Shown here piece by piece: positions 46,863 to 53,623 of a stretch of 54,868 bases of DNA. Position numbers and translations under genes: made by a program. Below the pieces are notes generated by a model. It did no database searches. It had not been told where the DNA came from and saw only the letters and a list, made by a program, of their open reading frames with translations. The stretch spans positions 1 to 54,868 of the IMG/VR virus record IMGVR_UViG_3300003324_000142, one strand, 5' to 3'. The DNA is from a virus. Numbering within the stretch: the first letter of the stretch is position 1; each line of letters starts with the position of its first letter.

Positions 46863-47278
46863 AGCGACATGCAGTCGACGCCACATCCGCTGCAAATGTC
46901 GCGACGTGCGGCGATGCGTACCGCTTGCTCCGCTGTCGCACCTGCGTCAAGCGCGCCGTATGCGACAGCGCTGCCCGATCCGGCTGCTGCTGGTGCACCA
47001 CATTCGTACCAACGACCGAATTTATCGTATGATCGAACCGACCCATCCGGTCGCAACACCAGAAATTCGCACCCGTCATCGCGCGGATCGAACGGGTCGG
47101 TCGTACCGCTGTCGTACCATCGGACGAAGGCTTCAAGCAAGTACGGTGTTCCGGTTACGGCGGCGATCGAACCATCTGTCGCACGTGCGATTTTACACAT
47201 CTCACCATGCAGCAATCCGTTACCAGTGACAGCCCGGTCCGCTGCCATGCTCTTGCCATCCGTCGCTATCGTCGTCAC
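46859..47278 (-). CDS. Proteasome/HslV-like Ntn hydrolase
   Basis: 139 aa from GTG 47278 with GGGGG nine bases upstream. The protein begins M-TTIATDGKSMAADRAVTG, so Met removal exposes an N-terminal Thr, the nucleophile of HslV and proteasome beta subunits. GSGSAVAYGALDAGATAEQA near 100-120 is the family's conserved G-S-G motif. It ends with a Cys-rich tail (DICSGCGVDCMSL). It lies between the small and large terminase genes. It may process capsid or scaffold proteins or be a host-directed protease; no ATPase partner is encoded nearby. Confidence 0.75.
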   Translation of the reverse strand: MTTIATDGKSMAADRAVTGNGLLHGEMCKIARATDGSIAAVTGTPYLLEAFVRWYDSGTTDPFDPRDDGCEFLVLRPDGSVRSYDKFGRWYECGAPAAAGSGSAVAYGALDAGATAEQAVRIAARRDICSGCGVDCMSL

Positions 47279-47282
47279 TGCG

Positions 47283-47912
47283 TCAATCCCCCAACATGTC
47301 CGCGTATCGTTGGCCCGCCTCGGCGGCGGTGAGCGCGGGGCCCATACGGGCCGCTGCGACCTTCTCTTGATCGGCGCGCCATACCGGGTTGTCCGCATCC
47401 CACAGACCCATGAACCGACCGAGCCGATCGATGCCGGCGATCTTGTCGTGCAGTTGAATCTTGAATTTACGCTTGTGCGACCGGCTCATCGGATCGCCGA
47501 CCTCCTCCACGTCGATCGACTTGATCGCCGCCAGTTGCTCAGGCGTACAGCGGGCCAGGTCGAACACCGGCGTCCCGTCCGCGTCGACCTCCATGTAATC
47601 GCCCATGCTGCTGAACGCGATCGCCATGCACTCCCGAATCATCCGTTGCGCCGTCAACTCGCGCGCCGCGGCCAACTCGGTTACTCGCTCCGTGATCGCC
47701 GCCGTCACCATCGGCTTGTCGAGCATCCCTCGCGACCGGTCGCTGATGACGGCCGGGACGGGCCGGCTGAGCGCCAGACTGATCCGCTCGCCGGTCCGGT
47801 CGGCATCCTGTTCGAACCACTGGACCGTGGCGTCGACGAATGCACGCTCCGCAGGCGTCAATTGCCGATATGCCGATGCGAACGACGTGTGACGGGTGAC
47901 AGCCATGTCCAT
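47283..47912 (-). CDS. terS: Terminase small subunit (putative)
   Basis: 209 aa from ATG 47912 (ATG 47906 also possible; no clear ribosome site, and the frame is open to 48035). The helical N-terminal half (ERAFVDATVQWFEQDADRTG, AAITERVTELAAARELTAQR) and the region FSSMGDYMEVDADGTPVFDL, then KIQLHDKIAGIDRLGRFMGL, is typical of TerS proteins that precede terminase. It would bind phage DNA and hand it to the large subunit. Confidence 0.78.
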   Translation of the reverse strand: MDMAVTRHTSFASAYRQLTPAERAFVDATVQWFEQDADRTGERISLALSRPVPAVISDRSRGMLDKPMVTAAITERVTELAAARELTAQRMIRECMAIAFSSMGDYMEVDADGTPVFDLARCTPEQLAAIKSIDVEEVGDPMSRSHKRKFKIQLHDKIAGIDRLGRFMGLWDADNPVWRADQEKVAAARMGPALTAAEAGQRYADMLGD

Positions 47913-47962
47913 GCGGACGGGATATTGGACGATCGGGGGTGGCGTCAAGCGCGGTTGTGCGC

Positions 47963-48166
47963 TCACGCCATGACGTAACGCTTGCCTGCGCCTTTGCAAT
48001 TGACGCACGGCAACGTGCCGGGTGGCGGGTTCCACGGTGCATATTTGGACCAGTCGCCGTCACCACCGCATTCCCAACAGTCGGTGACCCCTACGCCTCC
48101 ACCGATGTCCTGAACCGGTTGGTTCAATTGTGCGTAGCCGCGCAGGGTGGTGACGTAGAGGGTCAT
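47963..48166 (-). CDS. Small DnaJ-type zinc finger protein
   Basis: 67 aa; ATG 48166 overlaps the HD gene stop (ATGA). Two CxxCxGxG-like units are visible: CWECGGDGDW and CVNCKGAGKRY. This spacing resembles one half of the DnaJ central zinc domain. It may be a small RNA- or protein-binding adaptor. It lies just before the small terminase gene. Confidence 0.65.
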   Translation of the reverse strand: MTLYVTTLRGYAQLNQPVQDIGGGVGVTDCWECGGDGDWSKYAPWNPPPGTLPCVNCKGAGKRYVMA

Positions 48167-48675
48167 TCTTCGTCTGTCACGCGGCATTGATCCACGGCGA
48201 TCCGGTGCAGCGTTCTGTCGCCTTTGGTCAGCACGTCGAGCAATGCGCGTTTCTCGGCGAGATACAACGTCGCGAAACCCGGATCGTATTGCACGATGGT
48301 CCGTGTGTTCGAAATCAGGTCGGCCAGTTTGATCGTTTGTGCGTCGGGTTGGGTCAGCCCGAGCCGTTGACATTCCATCGATTTGCGCTTGGCTCGATTA
48401 CCCATCTCTGGTGATGTGAAAATATCGGTCAGATCGAATACCAGTTTGCCTACACTGAACCCGAAATTAGCACAGATGTCATCGTGCGTCGCGTCGGTAT
48501 CCTCCACCGTGTCGTGCAGGACGGCAGCGGCCAGCATCTCATCCGTGTGCGGGACGCTGTTTACGATCGTCATCACTTCGATGCAGTGCGCAACGTACGG
48601 TTCGTTGGTGTATTTGCGGCGCTGGCCGGCATGGGTTTTGGCTGCGAAAATGATGGCTTCATCGACCATGCTCAT
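48163..48675 (-). CDS. HD-domain hydrolase, SpoT/MESH1-like
   Basis: 170 aa from ATG 48675 with AGGGAGA upstream. The HD pattern of (p)ppGpp hydrolases is present: THAGQRRKYTNEPYVAHCIE with the first His, AAAVLHDTVEDT with the HD and ED pairs, and TIKLADLISNT with the last Asp. The size matches stand-alone MESH1-like enzymes, which remove pyrophosphate from alarmones. It is the first gene of the late operon. It could prevent a host stringent response during late growth; that role is inference. Confidence 0.75.
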   Translation of the reverse strand: MSMVDEAIIFAAKTHAGQRRKYTNEPYVAHCIEVMTIVNSVPHTDEMLAAAVLHDTVEDTDATHDDICANFGFSVGKLVFDLTDIFTSPEMGNRAKRKSMECQRLGLTQPDAQTIKLADLISNTRTIVQYDPGFATLYLAEKRALLDVLTKGDRTLHRIAVDQCRVTDEE

Positions 48676-48701
48676 CGGATGTCTCCCTTGTGTCGCTCGC
48701 A

Positions 48702-48731
48702 TCCATAGTGCGGATGTTACCGGGTGGTCAA
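48702..48731 (-). promoter_or_regulatory. Candidate late-operon promoter
   Basis: Read on the minus strand, TTGACC (48731-48726) and TATGGA (48707-48702) are 18 bases apart and lie about 27 bases before the HD gene start. Both hexamers match consensus at four or five positions. It is the best sigma70-like site before the structural genes; a phage-specific activator cannot be ruled out. Confidence 0.45.
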
Positions 48732-49036
48732 GTTTGATCCGTGGAAAATAGCGCAAAAAATTTTCCGGGTGGTTGGTTTTTGATTTTTGCGGATTTGAAC
48801 AAATTGACGAGCGACCCATCCCACCCAGCCGCAAGGGGGTAGGGGGATCGTTCGCGCCAACGGTCCGCGTGTGACGAGCGATCCGGGCGCCCCAAGCTGA
48901 GCGAGGCTCGAACATCGGGTACGGTGTGATAAGACGCATTATGTTAAATACTGACCGTTTGGTAAGTGCGGTATGGTTGAGCGGTCGATTGGACCGCTCA
49001 ACGGCGCCAGTGATCCAGGCGAACGATTATGAACGT

Positions 49037-49322
49037 ATGTTGTATTGGATCGTTCGGGTCGGTCGATTGTGAACGTATGTTGTATAATCGAGTTATTCAG
49101 AAACCCATACAACGCCGCATTAGGACGCAGAAATGCAATGTTGTATTAACTGTATTATATAGTGTATGTTATGCTGAATAATGAAATGTATCCCATAATT
49201 AGGGTAGGGGTTTGAGCGTGTTTGTGCCGGATTTACGGATTATAAACCGATACAACATCACAATGACCCATTTGATACAACATACGATAGTAATCGCTCG
49301 CCCCGCTCGTTTCATGTTGTAT
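49037..49322. repeat. Six exact copies of ATGTTGTAT (iteron or operator cluster)
   Basis: Forward copies lie at 49037-49045, 49077-49085, 49138-49146 and 49314-49322. Reverse copies (ATACAACAT) lie at 49250-49258 and 49275-49283. The first two share a longer TGAACGTATGTTGTAT and are exactly 40 bases apart; the 49275 copy shares CGTATGTTGTAT. A degenerate copy lies at 49107. One 9-mer would occur by chance far less than once in this window, so the cluster is real. Confidence 0.85.
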
Positions 49323-49336
49323 AGATTTATAATCGC

Positions 49337-49364
49337 TTGACACCCGCCCCAGGCGCGCTAATGT
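49337..49364 (+). promoter_or_regulatory. Candidate promoter for the + accessory genes
   Basis: Perfect TTGACA at 49337-49342 and a weak TAATGT at 49359-49364, spacer 16, about 34 bases before ATG 49398. A perfect TATAAT at 49328 lies just upstream, next to one ATGTTGTAT copy, and may mark a second promoter under repressor or activator control. Confidence 0.4.
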
Positions 49365-49397
49365 AGCATAATCAACCAACGACACGGAGTAACTGAC

Positions 49398-49601
49398 ATG
49401 TTGACCGAACGAGCCGCACTGAACAAAGACACCACCACCGGCAAAGCCGATATGCAGCATCGGCATTTTGCCACGATCGCAACGATCCTGCGCAACATGG
49501 GCGCCGATCGTGAGACGGTGGAGCGTTGGGCCGATGAGTTGGTTCCGACCAATCCGCGCTTTGATCGGCGCCGTTTCATCCGTGCCGCGCTTGCGGAGTA
49601 A
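49398..49601 (+). CDS. Hypothetical small protein
   Basis: 67 aa; first gene of the + accessory run, with the shared ribosome module (CGGAGTAACTGAC) directly before ATG 49398. The sequence is helical and basic (MQHRHFATIATILRNMGADR, then WADELVPTNPRFDRRRFIRA), possibly a small nucleic acid-binding protein. No family is recognised. Confidence 0.6.
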   Translation: MLTERAALNKDTTTGKADMQHRHFATIATILRNMGADRETVERWADELVPTNPRFDRRRFIRAALAE

Positions 49602-49606
49602 CCGAG

Positions 49607-49852
49607 ATGAAACTTGGCACGAAGAACCACCGCAGCGTAGGTAAGCGCGTTCAAATTCCGGCATATACCGATTTGTGGATGCGCGGCGCGCGTTTCGGCA
49701 CAGTCGAACGATTCATCGCCGGTTCCCGCGGCTATCTTGATCCACATGATCCGCGCGCCGCCGATATTTTCGTCATTCGCATGGATCATCCGGCGGCGCG
49801 CAAATTAGTCCGCGTGATCGCCGACGATTGCACGTTCATCGAGAAAGCATGA
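49607..49852 (+). CDS. Hypothetical small protein
   Basis: 81 aa from ATG 49607; the module CGGAGTAACCGAG overlaps the end of the previous gene. The sequence is basic at the start (MKLGTKNHRSVGKRVQIPAY) with a compact core (TDLWMRGARFGTVERFIAGS). The stop overlaps the next start (ATGA). Function unknown. Confidence 0.6.
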   Translation: MKLGTKNHRSVGKRVQIPAYTDLWMRGARFGTVERFIAGSRGYLDPHDPRAADIFVIRMDHPAARKLVRVIADDCTFIEKA

Positions 49853-50142
49853 CCATGCGCCACACACTCATCACAGCCGCCACGCTCGCCCTGACCGCCA
49901 GCACCATCGCCACCGTCGCCCACATGGAGCAAGCGGCCCCGCGGCCCGAGCCCGTCCGATGGTCCCTTGAGCGCGACACGGCAGCGCTGGAGCGTATCAC
50001 CGTCGCCACGGGCCTCACGCTGTCCGACTGTGCCGCCGCGGCCCAACGGCTCGCCCTGACCGCCAGCACCGACACAATCGACGCAGACGCCGGGAGCACG
50101 ATCAACATCCTATGCGTGCCTGAGATGGAGCCCCGGCCATGA
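49849..50142 (+). CDS. Small exported or membrane-anchored protein
   Basis: 97 aa from ATG 49849 (overlap). An N-terminal hydrophobic segment (HTLITAATLALTASTIATVA) could be a signal peptide or anchor. The rest is acidic with two Cys residues. It may act in the envelope. No family is recognised. Confidence 0.55.
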   Translation: MTMRHTLITAATLALTASTIATVAHMEQAAPRPEPVRWSLERDTAALERITVATGLTLSDCAAAAQRLALTASTDTIDADAGSTINILCVPEMEPRP

Positions 50143-50333
50143 GTGAGACAATAACCATTCGCATCAACGTTGACCGGTACGCGCTGAACAATCGGCTGGG
50201 CAACGTCCAGACCGTATCGCTGGAACATGCAATAACCGAATTGCTGAACGGCGCGTTTGGTCCGGAGCACGATCCGCACAGCGGCGAGATCATCGAGCCC
50301 GCTGTCGAGGCAACATTTGAATTTATCAGTTGA
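50139..50333 (+). CDS. Hypothetical small protein
   Basis: 64 aa in an ATGA overlap. It begins MSETITIRINVDRYALNNRL and continues with an acidic, beta/alpha part (VSLEHAITELLNGAFGPEHD). No motif is recognised. It is coupled to the membrane-anchored protein gene. Confidence 0.55.
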   Translation: MSETITIRINVDRYALNNRLGNVQTVSLEHAITELLNGAFGPEHDPHSGEIIEPAVEATFEFIS

Positions 50334-50342
50334 CGCAACGCA

Positions 50343-50510
50343 ATGAGCCGCGCGAAGCACCTGGAAAGCATGGTGTCTGAGGGATGGCGCGCCCGCGATG
50401 GCCGATTGATCCACAGCGATGGACGGCCCGAATATTACAATTCGTTCACGTCCTACGGGATGGAATACGCAACATGGCTTGACACAACGCTACAGCGTCA
50501 CTACATATAA
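50343..50510 (+). CDS. Hypothetical small protein
   Basis: 55 aa from ATG 50343 to TAA 50508-50510. It starts MSRAKHLESMVSEGWRARDG and is Tyr/Trp-rich later (RPEYYNSFTSYGMEYATWLD). No clear ribosome site is seen, but the composition is protein-like. It lies just before the first copy of the 40-base leader. Confidence 0.45.
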   Translation: MSRAKHLESMVSEGWRARDGRLIHSDGRPEYYNSFTSYGMEYATWLDTTLQRHYI

Positions 50511-50523
50511 ACACACGCTGATA

Positions 50524-50563
50524 CGGAGCCCTCTAGGCGGCTCTACATACGGAGTAACCGACA
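50524..50563 (+). repeat. 40-bp leader repeat, copy 1
   Basis: Directly before ATG 50564. It holds a small hairpin GAGCC-8-GGCTC and the ribosome-binding part ACGGAGTAACCGACA. Identical over 40 bases to copies at 51611-51650 and 51900-51939. In this copy one extra A stands before the ATG. Confidence 0.9.
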
Positions 50564-50923
50564 ATGACTAACATCTATACCCGCTTTGACCGCGCCACGT
50601 CCGACATCACCGCCATTGCCTTGCTACGGAACGGCAAGCCGGTTGGTCGCATCGTTATCAAATACGGCGCAGCGGCAACAGCCTACGTTCAGATTTGGGG
50701 CGCCCCGATGGCGACCGCTCGCGCTACCGGTGGCGGATATGATAAGGCAACCGCCGCTGTCATGTCTGCGGTGGAGCGCATGACCGACCGTCCCAACAAG
50801 CGCGACACCGTTGCCACCGCGGCATTCGATGCGATTCGCGCCGTAGCGTCCGAATGGGACGGTGGCACGCGCTACACATCGGCGTTGGTGGCTGCCGGCT
50901 TCATGCTGGCTTTGGTAGTCTGA
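50564..50923 (+). CDS. Hypothetical protein with 40-bp leader
   Basis: 119 aa. The N-terminal part is beta-rich (TAIALLRNGKPVGRIVIKYG), then helical (VMSAVERMTDRPNKRDTVAT), with a hydrophobic C-terminus (SALVAAGFMLALVV). The first half looks like a small alpha/beta domain. Expression is probably controlled by the repeat leader. Function unknown. Confidence 0.6.
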   Translation: MTNIYTRFDRATSDITAIALLRNGKPVGRIVIKYGAAATAYVQIWGAPMATARATGGGYDKATAAVMSAVERMTDRPNKRDTVATAAFDAIRAVASEWDGGTRYTSALVAAGFMLALVV

Positions 50924-50947
50924 CACATACAGCACGGAGTAACTGAG

Positions 50948-51283
50948 ATGACACAGATGCCGATGGATTTTTACGAAGCTCGCGATGCTATCCAGTCCGG
51001 ATGCGCCAGCTATCCGATGTGCCGCGATCCGCAAGCCGAGATGACGCCGGATCAACGTCGCAAATATCGCGGCGATAATTTCATGACGCCGGAACGGATC
51101 ACGATGCGCCGCGTCGGTCCGTTCATCGTGGAAGTTTCCACCGGAACATTTCTCAGCGATCGAATGATCGGGCTGACTGTGTTTCGCATCGGCGGTGACG
51201 CCAATAACGATTATGAATTGTGCCAGTGCGTTCACAGCATTGACGAGATGCAAGCGCATCTTGATACATTGGCGGCGCTGTAA
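50948..51283 (+). CDS. Hypothetical protein
   Basis: 111 aa; ATG 50948 follows the short module CGGAGTAACTGAG. It has a few cysteines (GCASYPMC, ELCQC) that could form a metal site, a middle strand region (RVGPFIVEVSTGTFLSDRMI) and a helical end. No family is recognised. Confidence 0.6.
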   Translation: MTQMPMDFYEARDAIQSGCASYPMCRDPQAEMTPDQRRKYRGDNFMTPERITMRRVGPFIVEVSTGTFLSDRMIGLTVFRIGGDANNDYELCQCVHSIDEMQAHLDTLAAL

Positions 51284-51324
51284 CTCGCCTGGCGCATGTC
51301 GCCAATGAGACAGGAGTAACCGAG

Positions 51325-51567
51325 ATGATCACCCCCGCCACAATCGCTCGCACGGCCCAAGCGTGCCACCACACCCAAAAGAGCCTCGCAACGCTGGCGC
51401 GCCATAAGCTGCGCGGCACGTATCACGAGGATGCGGCATTGCACCTGCTCGACCGCAACATGCGCGACGCCTGCAAACGCCTTGGCATCCGCGCCACATA
51501 CGATACGCGCCGCCGCGCTGCGCGACTGGTGCTATCGGCCTGGATGGAACAGGTCGCCATCGCTTGA
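51325..51567 (+). CDS. Hypothetical small helical protein
   Basis: 80 aa after the module GGAGTAACCGAG. It is His/Arg-rich and helical (HHTQKSLATLARHKLRGTYH, RRRAARLVLSAWMEQVAIA). A DNA- or RNA-binding role is possible from its charge. No family is recognised. Confidence 0.55.
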   Translation: MITPATIARTAQACHHTQKSLATLARHKLRGTYHEDAALHLLDRNMRDACKRLGIRATYDTRRRAARLVLSAWMEQVAIA

Positions 51568-51610
51568 CACGGACCGCATGGGCCGATACATAAGACATGC
51601 AACACAGCAA

Positions 51611-51650
51611 CGGAGCCCTCTAGGCGGCTCTACATACGGAGTAACCGACA
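51611..51650 (+). repeat. 40-bp leader repeat, copy 2
   Basis: Second identical copy; its last base is the A of ATG 51650. It contains the GAGCC/GGCTC hairpin and the GGAGTAACCGAC ribosome module. Confidence 0.9.
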
Positions 51651-51889
51651 TGACGACTTGGACCGTAGAACACACCGACACGTTCGCCGGTGAGGCGAAT
51701 TATTCTTGGGTTAACCGCCAGTGTTTCGACATGCCGGACGACGCAACACAGCGCCAGATTGTCCGTAAGGCGAAGGAATTGATTGGCGAAACCGGATCGC
51801 CGACGCGCACGGAGTATTACAACGGCGATACGTATGAATTGCGCTATCCCGGCCGTTGCGTCGTTACGTTTATCGTCGCCAATTACTGA
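51650..51889 (+). CDS. Hypothetical protein with 40-bp leader
   Basis: 79 aa. It is aromatic and acidic at the start (MTTWTVEHTDTFAGEANYSW), with a helix (ATQRQIVRKAKELIGETGSP) and a final strand pair (DTYELRYPGRCVVTFIVANY). It reads as a complete small alpha/beta domain. Function unknown. Confidence 0.6.
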   Translation: MTTWTVEHTDTFAGEANYSWVNRQCFDMPDDATQRQIVRKAKELIGETGSPTRTEYYNGDTYELRYPGRCVVTFIVANY

Positions 51890-51899
51890 AACACAGAGA

Positions 51900-51939
51900 C
51901 GGAGCCCTCTAGGCGGCTCTACATACGGAGTAACCGACA
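51900..51939 (+). repeat. 40-bp leader repeat, copy 3
   Basis: Third identical copy, only 250 bases after copy 2. Its last base is the A of ATG 51939. Close spacing suggests that leader plus gene units were duplicated or inserted as cassettes. Confidence 0.9.
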
Positions 51940-52268
51940 TGACACGAGCATACAAACCGCGCCGCGCTTCGAAGCGTTGGACGAACGACGCGCCCGCTTG
52001 GGTGCTCGATTGTTTCGATCATCCGCAATTCGCTGATCGCTACACCGTTATTTTCGGCGGCGATTTGATCGAAGGCAACGGAACCTTTCGCAACACATGG
52101 CTTCACTATCTCAGCACGTCCGAAAACGGCGGCGTTAGCGGCATTGGCGAATTTGAAGCGCATACCGCCGCCGCGTATCGCTATCGCAACAAAAATCGCC
52201 GGATCGCATGGCGCGATTTGCCCGAACCGGTCAAAGCGATGGCGACTCGATTCGCCACGGAGGATTGA
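51939..52268 (+). CDS. Hypothetical protein with 40-bp leader
   Basis: 109 aa. Basic N-terminus (MTRAYKPRRASKRWTNDAPA), then a folded part (YTVIFGGDLIEGNGTFRNTW) and a basic C-terminal helix (AAYRYRNKNRRIAWRDLPEP). No motif is recognised. It does not resemble the products of the other two genes with this leader. Confidence 0.6.
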   Translation: MTRAYKPRRASKRWTNDAPAWVLDCFDHPQFADRYTVIFGGDLIEGNGTFRNTWLHYLSTSENGGVSGIGEFEAHTAAAYRYRNKNRRIAWRDLPEPVKAMATRFATED

Positions 52269-52272
52269 GCCA

Positions 52273-52539
52273 ATGACACGCATCACACACAAGCAAATTG
52301 AGCAAGCCGTCGCACGGTACAACGCCGCGCGCGGTCTGACATATCCCGCTATCGGGTATCTTCAATATGCCGACATCCGCGGCGACGGGGGCAACCGGCG
52401 CGGGCTTTATGTCGGTATCAATGCGCAAGGCGGCGTCGGCACGTCCTACGTGCCCCGCCTGGGCCGCACGATGCGCGAGACACTGGCGAATATCGAAGCC
52501 GCATGTGCGCTGACGATGGCGCCGAGCGCGCCAGAGTGA
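52273..52539 (+). CDS. Hypothetical protein
   Basis: 88 aa from ATG 52273, four bases after the previous stop. It has a helix (HKQIEQAVARYNAARGL) and a Gly/Arg-rich strand region (GGNRRGLYVGINAQGGVGTS). Part of its 3' end (52498-52516) is repeated 300 bases on. Function unknown. Confidence 0.55.
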   Translation: MTRITHKQIEQAVARYNAARGLTYPAIGYLQYADIRGDGGNRRGLYVGINAQGGVGTSYVPRLGRTMRETLANIEAACALTMAPSAPE

Positions 52540-52573
52540 CGAATGATCCATTGGACCAATTGGAGTTAAAGAG

Positions 52574-52750
52574 ATGACATACCCCACAATCGACGCTCGC
52601 GCAGCCTGGGCGGGAAACCGCAACGAATGCGGCCGGCTCTATCGACAATGGCGCGATTGTTTCGCCGGATCGTTCGCGGCATTGCGCCGCTATTACGGTT
52701 GGACACGCCCCGCAATGGTTCAAGCGTTGCGCATCGGCCAAACCGTCTAA
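52574..52750 (+). CDS. Hypothetical small protein
   Basis: 58 aa from ATG 52574, with TTGGAGTTAAAGAG just before it, a diverged form of the local ribosome module. It is Arg/Trp/Tyr-rich (RNECGRLYRQWRDCFAGSFA, ALRRYYGWTRPAM), which suggests nucleic acid binding. No family is recognised. Confidence 0.5.
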   Translation: MTYPTIDARAAWAGNRNECGRLYRQWRDCFAGSFAALRRYYGWTRPAMVQALRIGQTV

Positions 52751-52841
52751 CACAGCCGAAACGGCGCATTCGGTGAGATGCGCCGTCCGCACATGGTGCC
52801 GCATGTGCGCTGACGACGGCAGGCAATTTAGGTGTGATACG

Positions 52842-53006
52842 ATGAACGGACGTTACAAAACATTCGGCGAAGCCGCTAAGGTTCAATCACGCGAATTACA
52901 GAAACGCGGCGTTTTCAAAGCGCCGATTTGTGTCGGCGACGATGGCCTATATTACGTCCGATGCGAGCAACACGGCACAACCGGATCAAGCATTTACAAC
53001 GCATAG
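52842..53006 (+). CDS. Hypothetical small protein
   Basis: 54 aa from ATG 52842 with AGGTG upstream. It starts MNGRYKTFGEAAKVQSRELQ and ends with a strand region (VGDDGLYYVRCEQHGTTGSS). Cys and His are too few for a clear zinc site. Function unknown. Confidence 0.5.
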   Translation: MNGRYKTFGEAAKVQSRELQKRGVFKAPICVGDDGLYYVRCEQHGTTGSSIYNA

Positions 53007-53096
53007 CCGAAACCGCTCGCCAGAGCGACCTATGTGTCGCCTGGCACGGTCGCACCGGGTATCCCGTTCGGTGCCTGACGATGGCAGGGAATAGAT

Positions 53097-53480
53097 ATGC
53101 TGACGCTTATTCGCGGCTTGCCTGGATCGGGTAAATCGACGCTCGCGCGATCGATGGCCGATCATGTGCATATCGAAGCGGATATGTATTTCACGGTGCC
53201 TCGCACTGGCGAATATCGGTTTGATCCGGATCGCTTGAGCAATGCGCATAATTGGTGCCAGTGGCGCACTCGTCGCGCTTTGGCTGAAGGTTCTCGCGTT
53301 GTCGTCAGCAACACATTCACGCGCGCTTGGGAGATGCGGCCCTATTTCGACATGTGCGCCAATGTGCGCGTTATCGAATGCAAGGGCCATTGGCCGAATG
53401 TGCACGGTGTCCCCGCCGATGCCATCGCCCGCATGGCAGAACGCTGGGAACCGGTCGAATTGGTGGATTATCTCGCATGA
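53097..53480 (+). CDS. P-loop kinase-like ATPase (AAA_33 type)
   Basis: 127 aa from ATG 53097 with GGCAGGGAATAGAT upstream. Walker A is RGLPGSGKST near residues 6-15. EADMYF near 28-33 and VVVSNTFTRAWEM near 69-81 follow, as in small kinases of the polynucleotide-kinase / NEDD4BP2-like group. It is shorter than full polynucleotide kinases. It probably phosphorylates a nucleotide or nucleic acid end; substrate unknown. Confidence 0.75.
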   Translation: MLTLIRGLPGSGKSTLARSMADHVHIEADMYFTVPRTGEYRFDPDRLSNAHNWCQWRTRRALAEGSRVVVSNTFTRAWEMRPYFDMCANVRVIECKGHWPNVHGVPADAIARMAERWEPVELVDYLA

Positions 53481-53623
53481 CACGAATGCAAGCCGAGCAT
53501 CGCGCCGCACGGCTCAACGCGCGTCACCCCGGCACGTCCTACGCGGCCGCGCATATCAGCGCCACATGGTGCGTCGAGACGCACAGGGGCGGATGTGTGA
53601 CAGAGCGGCGATTTGAGCCATGA
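53477..53623 (+). CDS. Hypothetical small protein
   Basis: 48 aa in an ATGA overlap with the kinase gene; its stop overlaps the next start. It is Ala/Arg/His-rich (MQAEHRAARLNARHPGTSYA) and ends with two Cys (WCVETHRGGCVTERRF). Overlaps on both sides support a real gene. Confidence 0.5.
   Translation: MTRMQAEHRAARLNARHPGTSYAAAHISATWCVETHRGGCVTERRFEP

Larger units (their letters stand above)
48676..49397. promoter_or_regulatory. Gene-free, AT-rich control region between divergent transcription units
   Basis: About 720 bases without a convincing gene. It holds the late promoter candidate (48702-48731), a perfect 10-bp inverted repeat TTGAGCGGTC/GACCGCTCAA with a 5-base loop (48977-49001), the cluster of ATGTTGTAT repeats (49037-49322), two perfect TATAAT boxes (49083-49088, 49328-49333) and a TTGACA (49337-49342) before the first + gene. 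AT-richness, repeats and divergent promoters fit a replication origin, a master control region, or both. Confidence 0.6.

Noticed and set aside
49233-49664. 143-codon minus-strand ORF
   Set aside because: Overlaps the repeat cluster and two better supported + genes with ribosome modules; Cys/Ser/Arg-rich composition is not protein-like.
50524-51939. CRISPR-like array from the three 40-bp repeats
   Set aside because: The repeats are hundreds of bases apart, each lies directly before a gene start, and no uniform spacers or cas genes are present.
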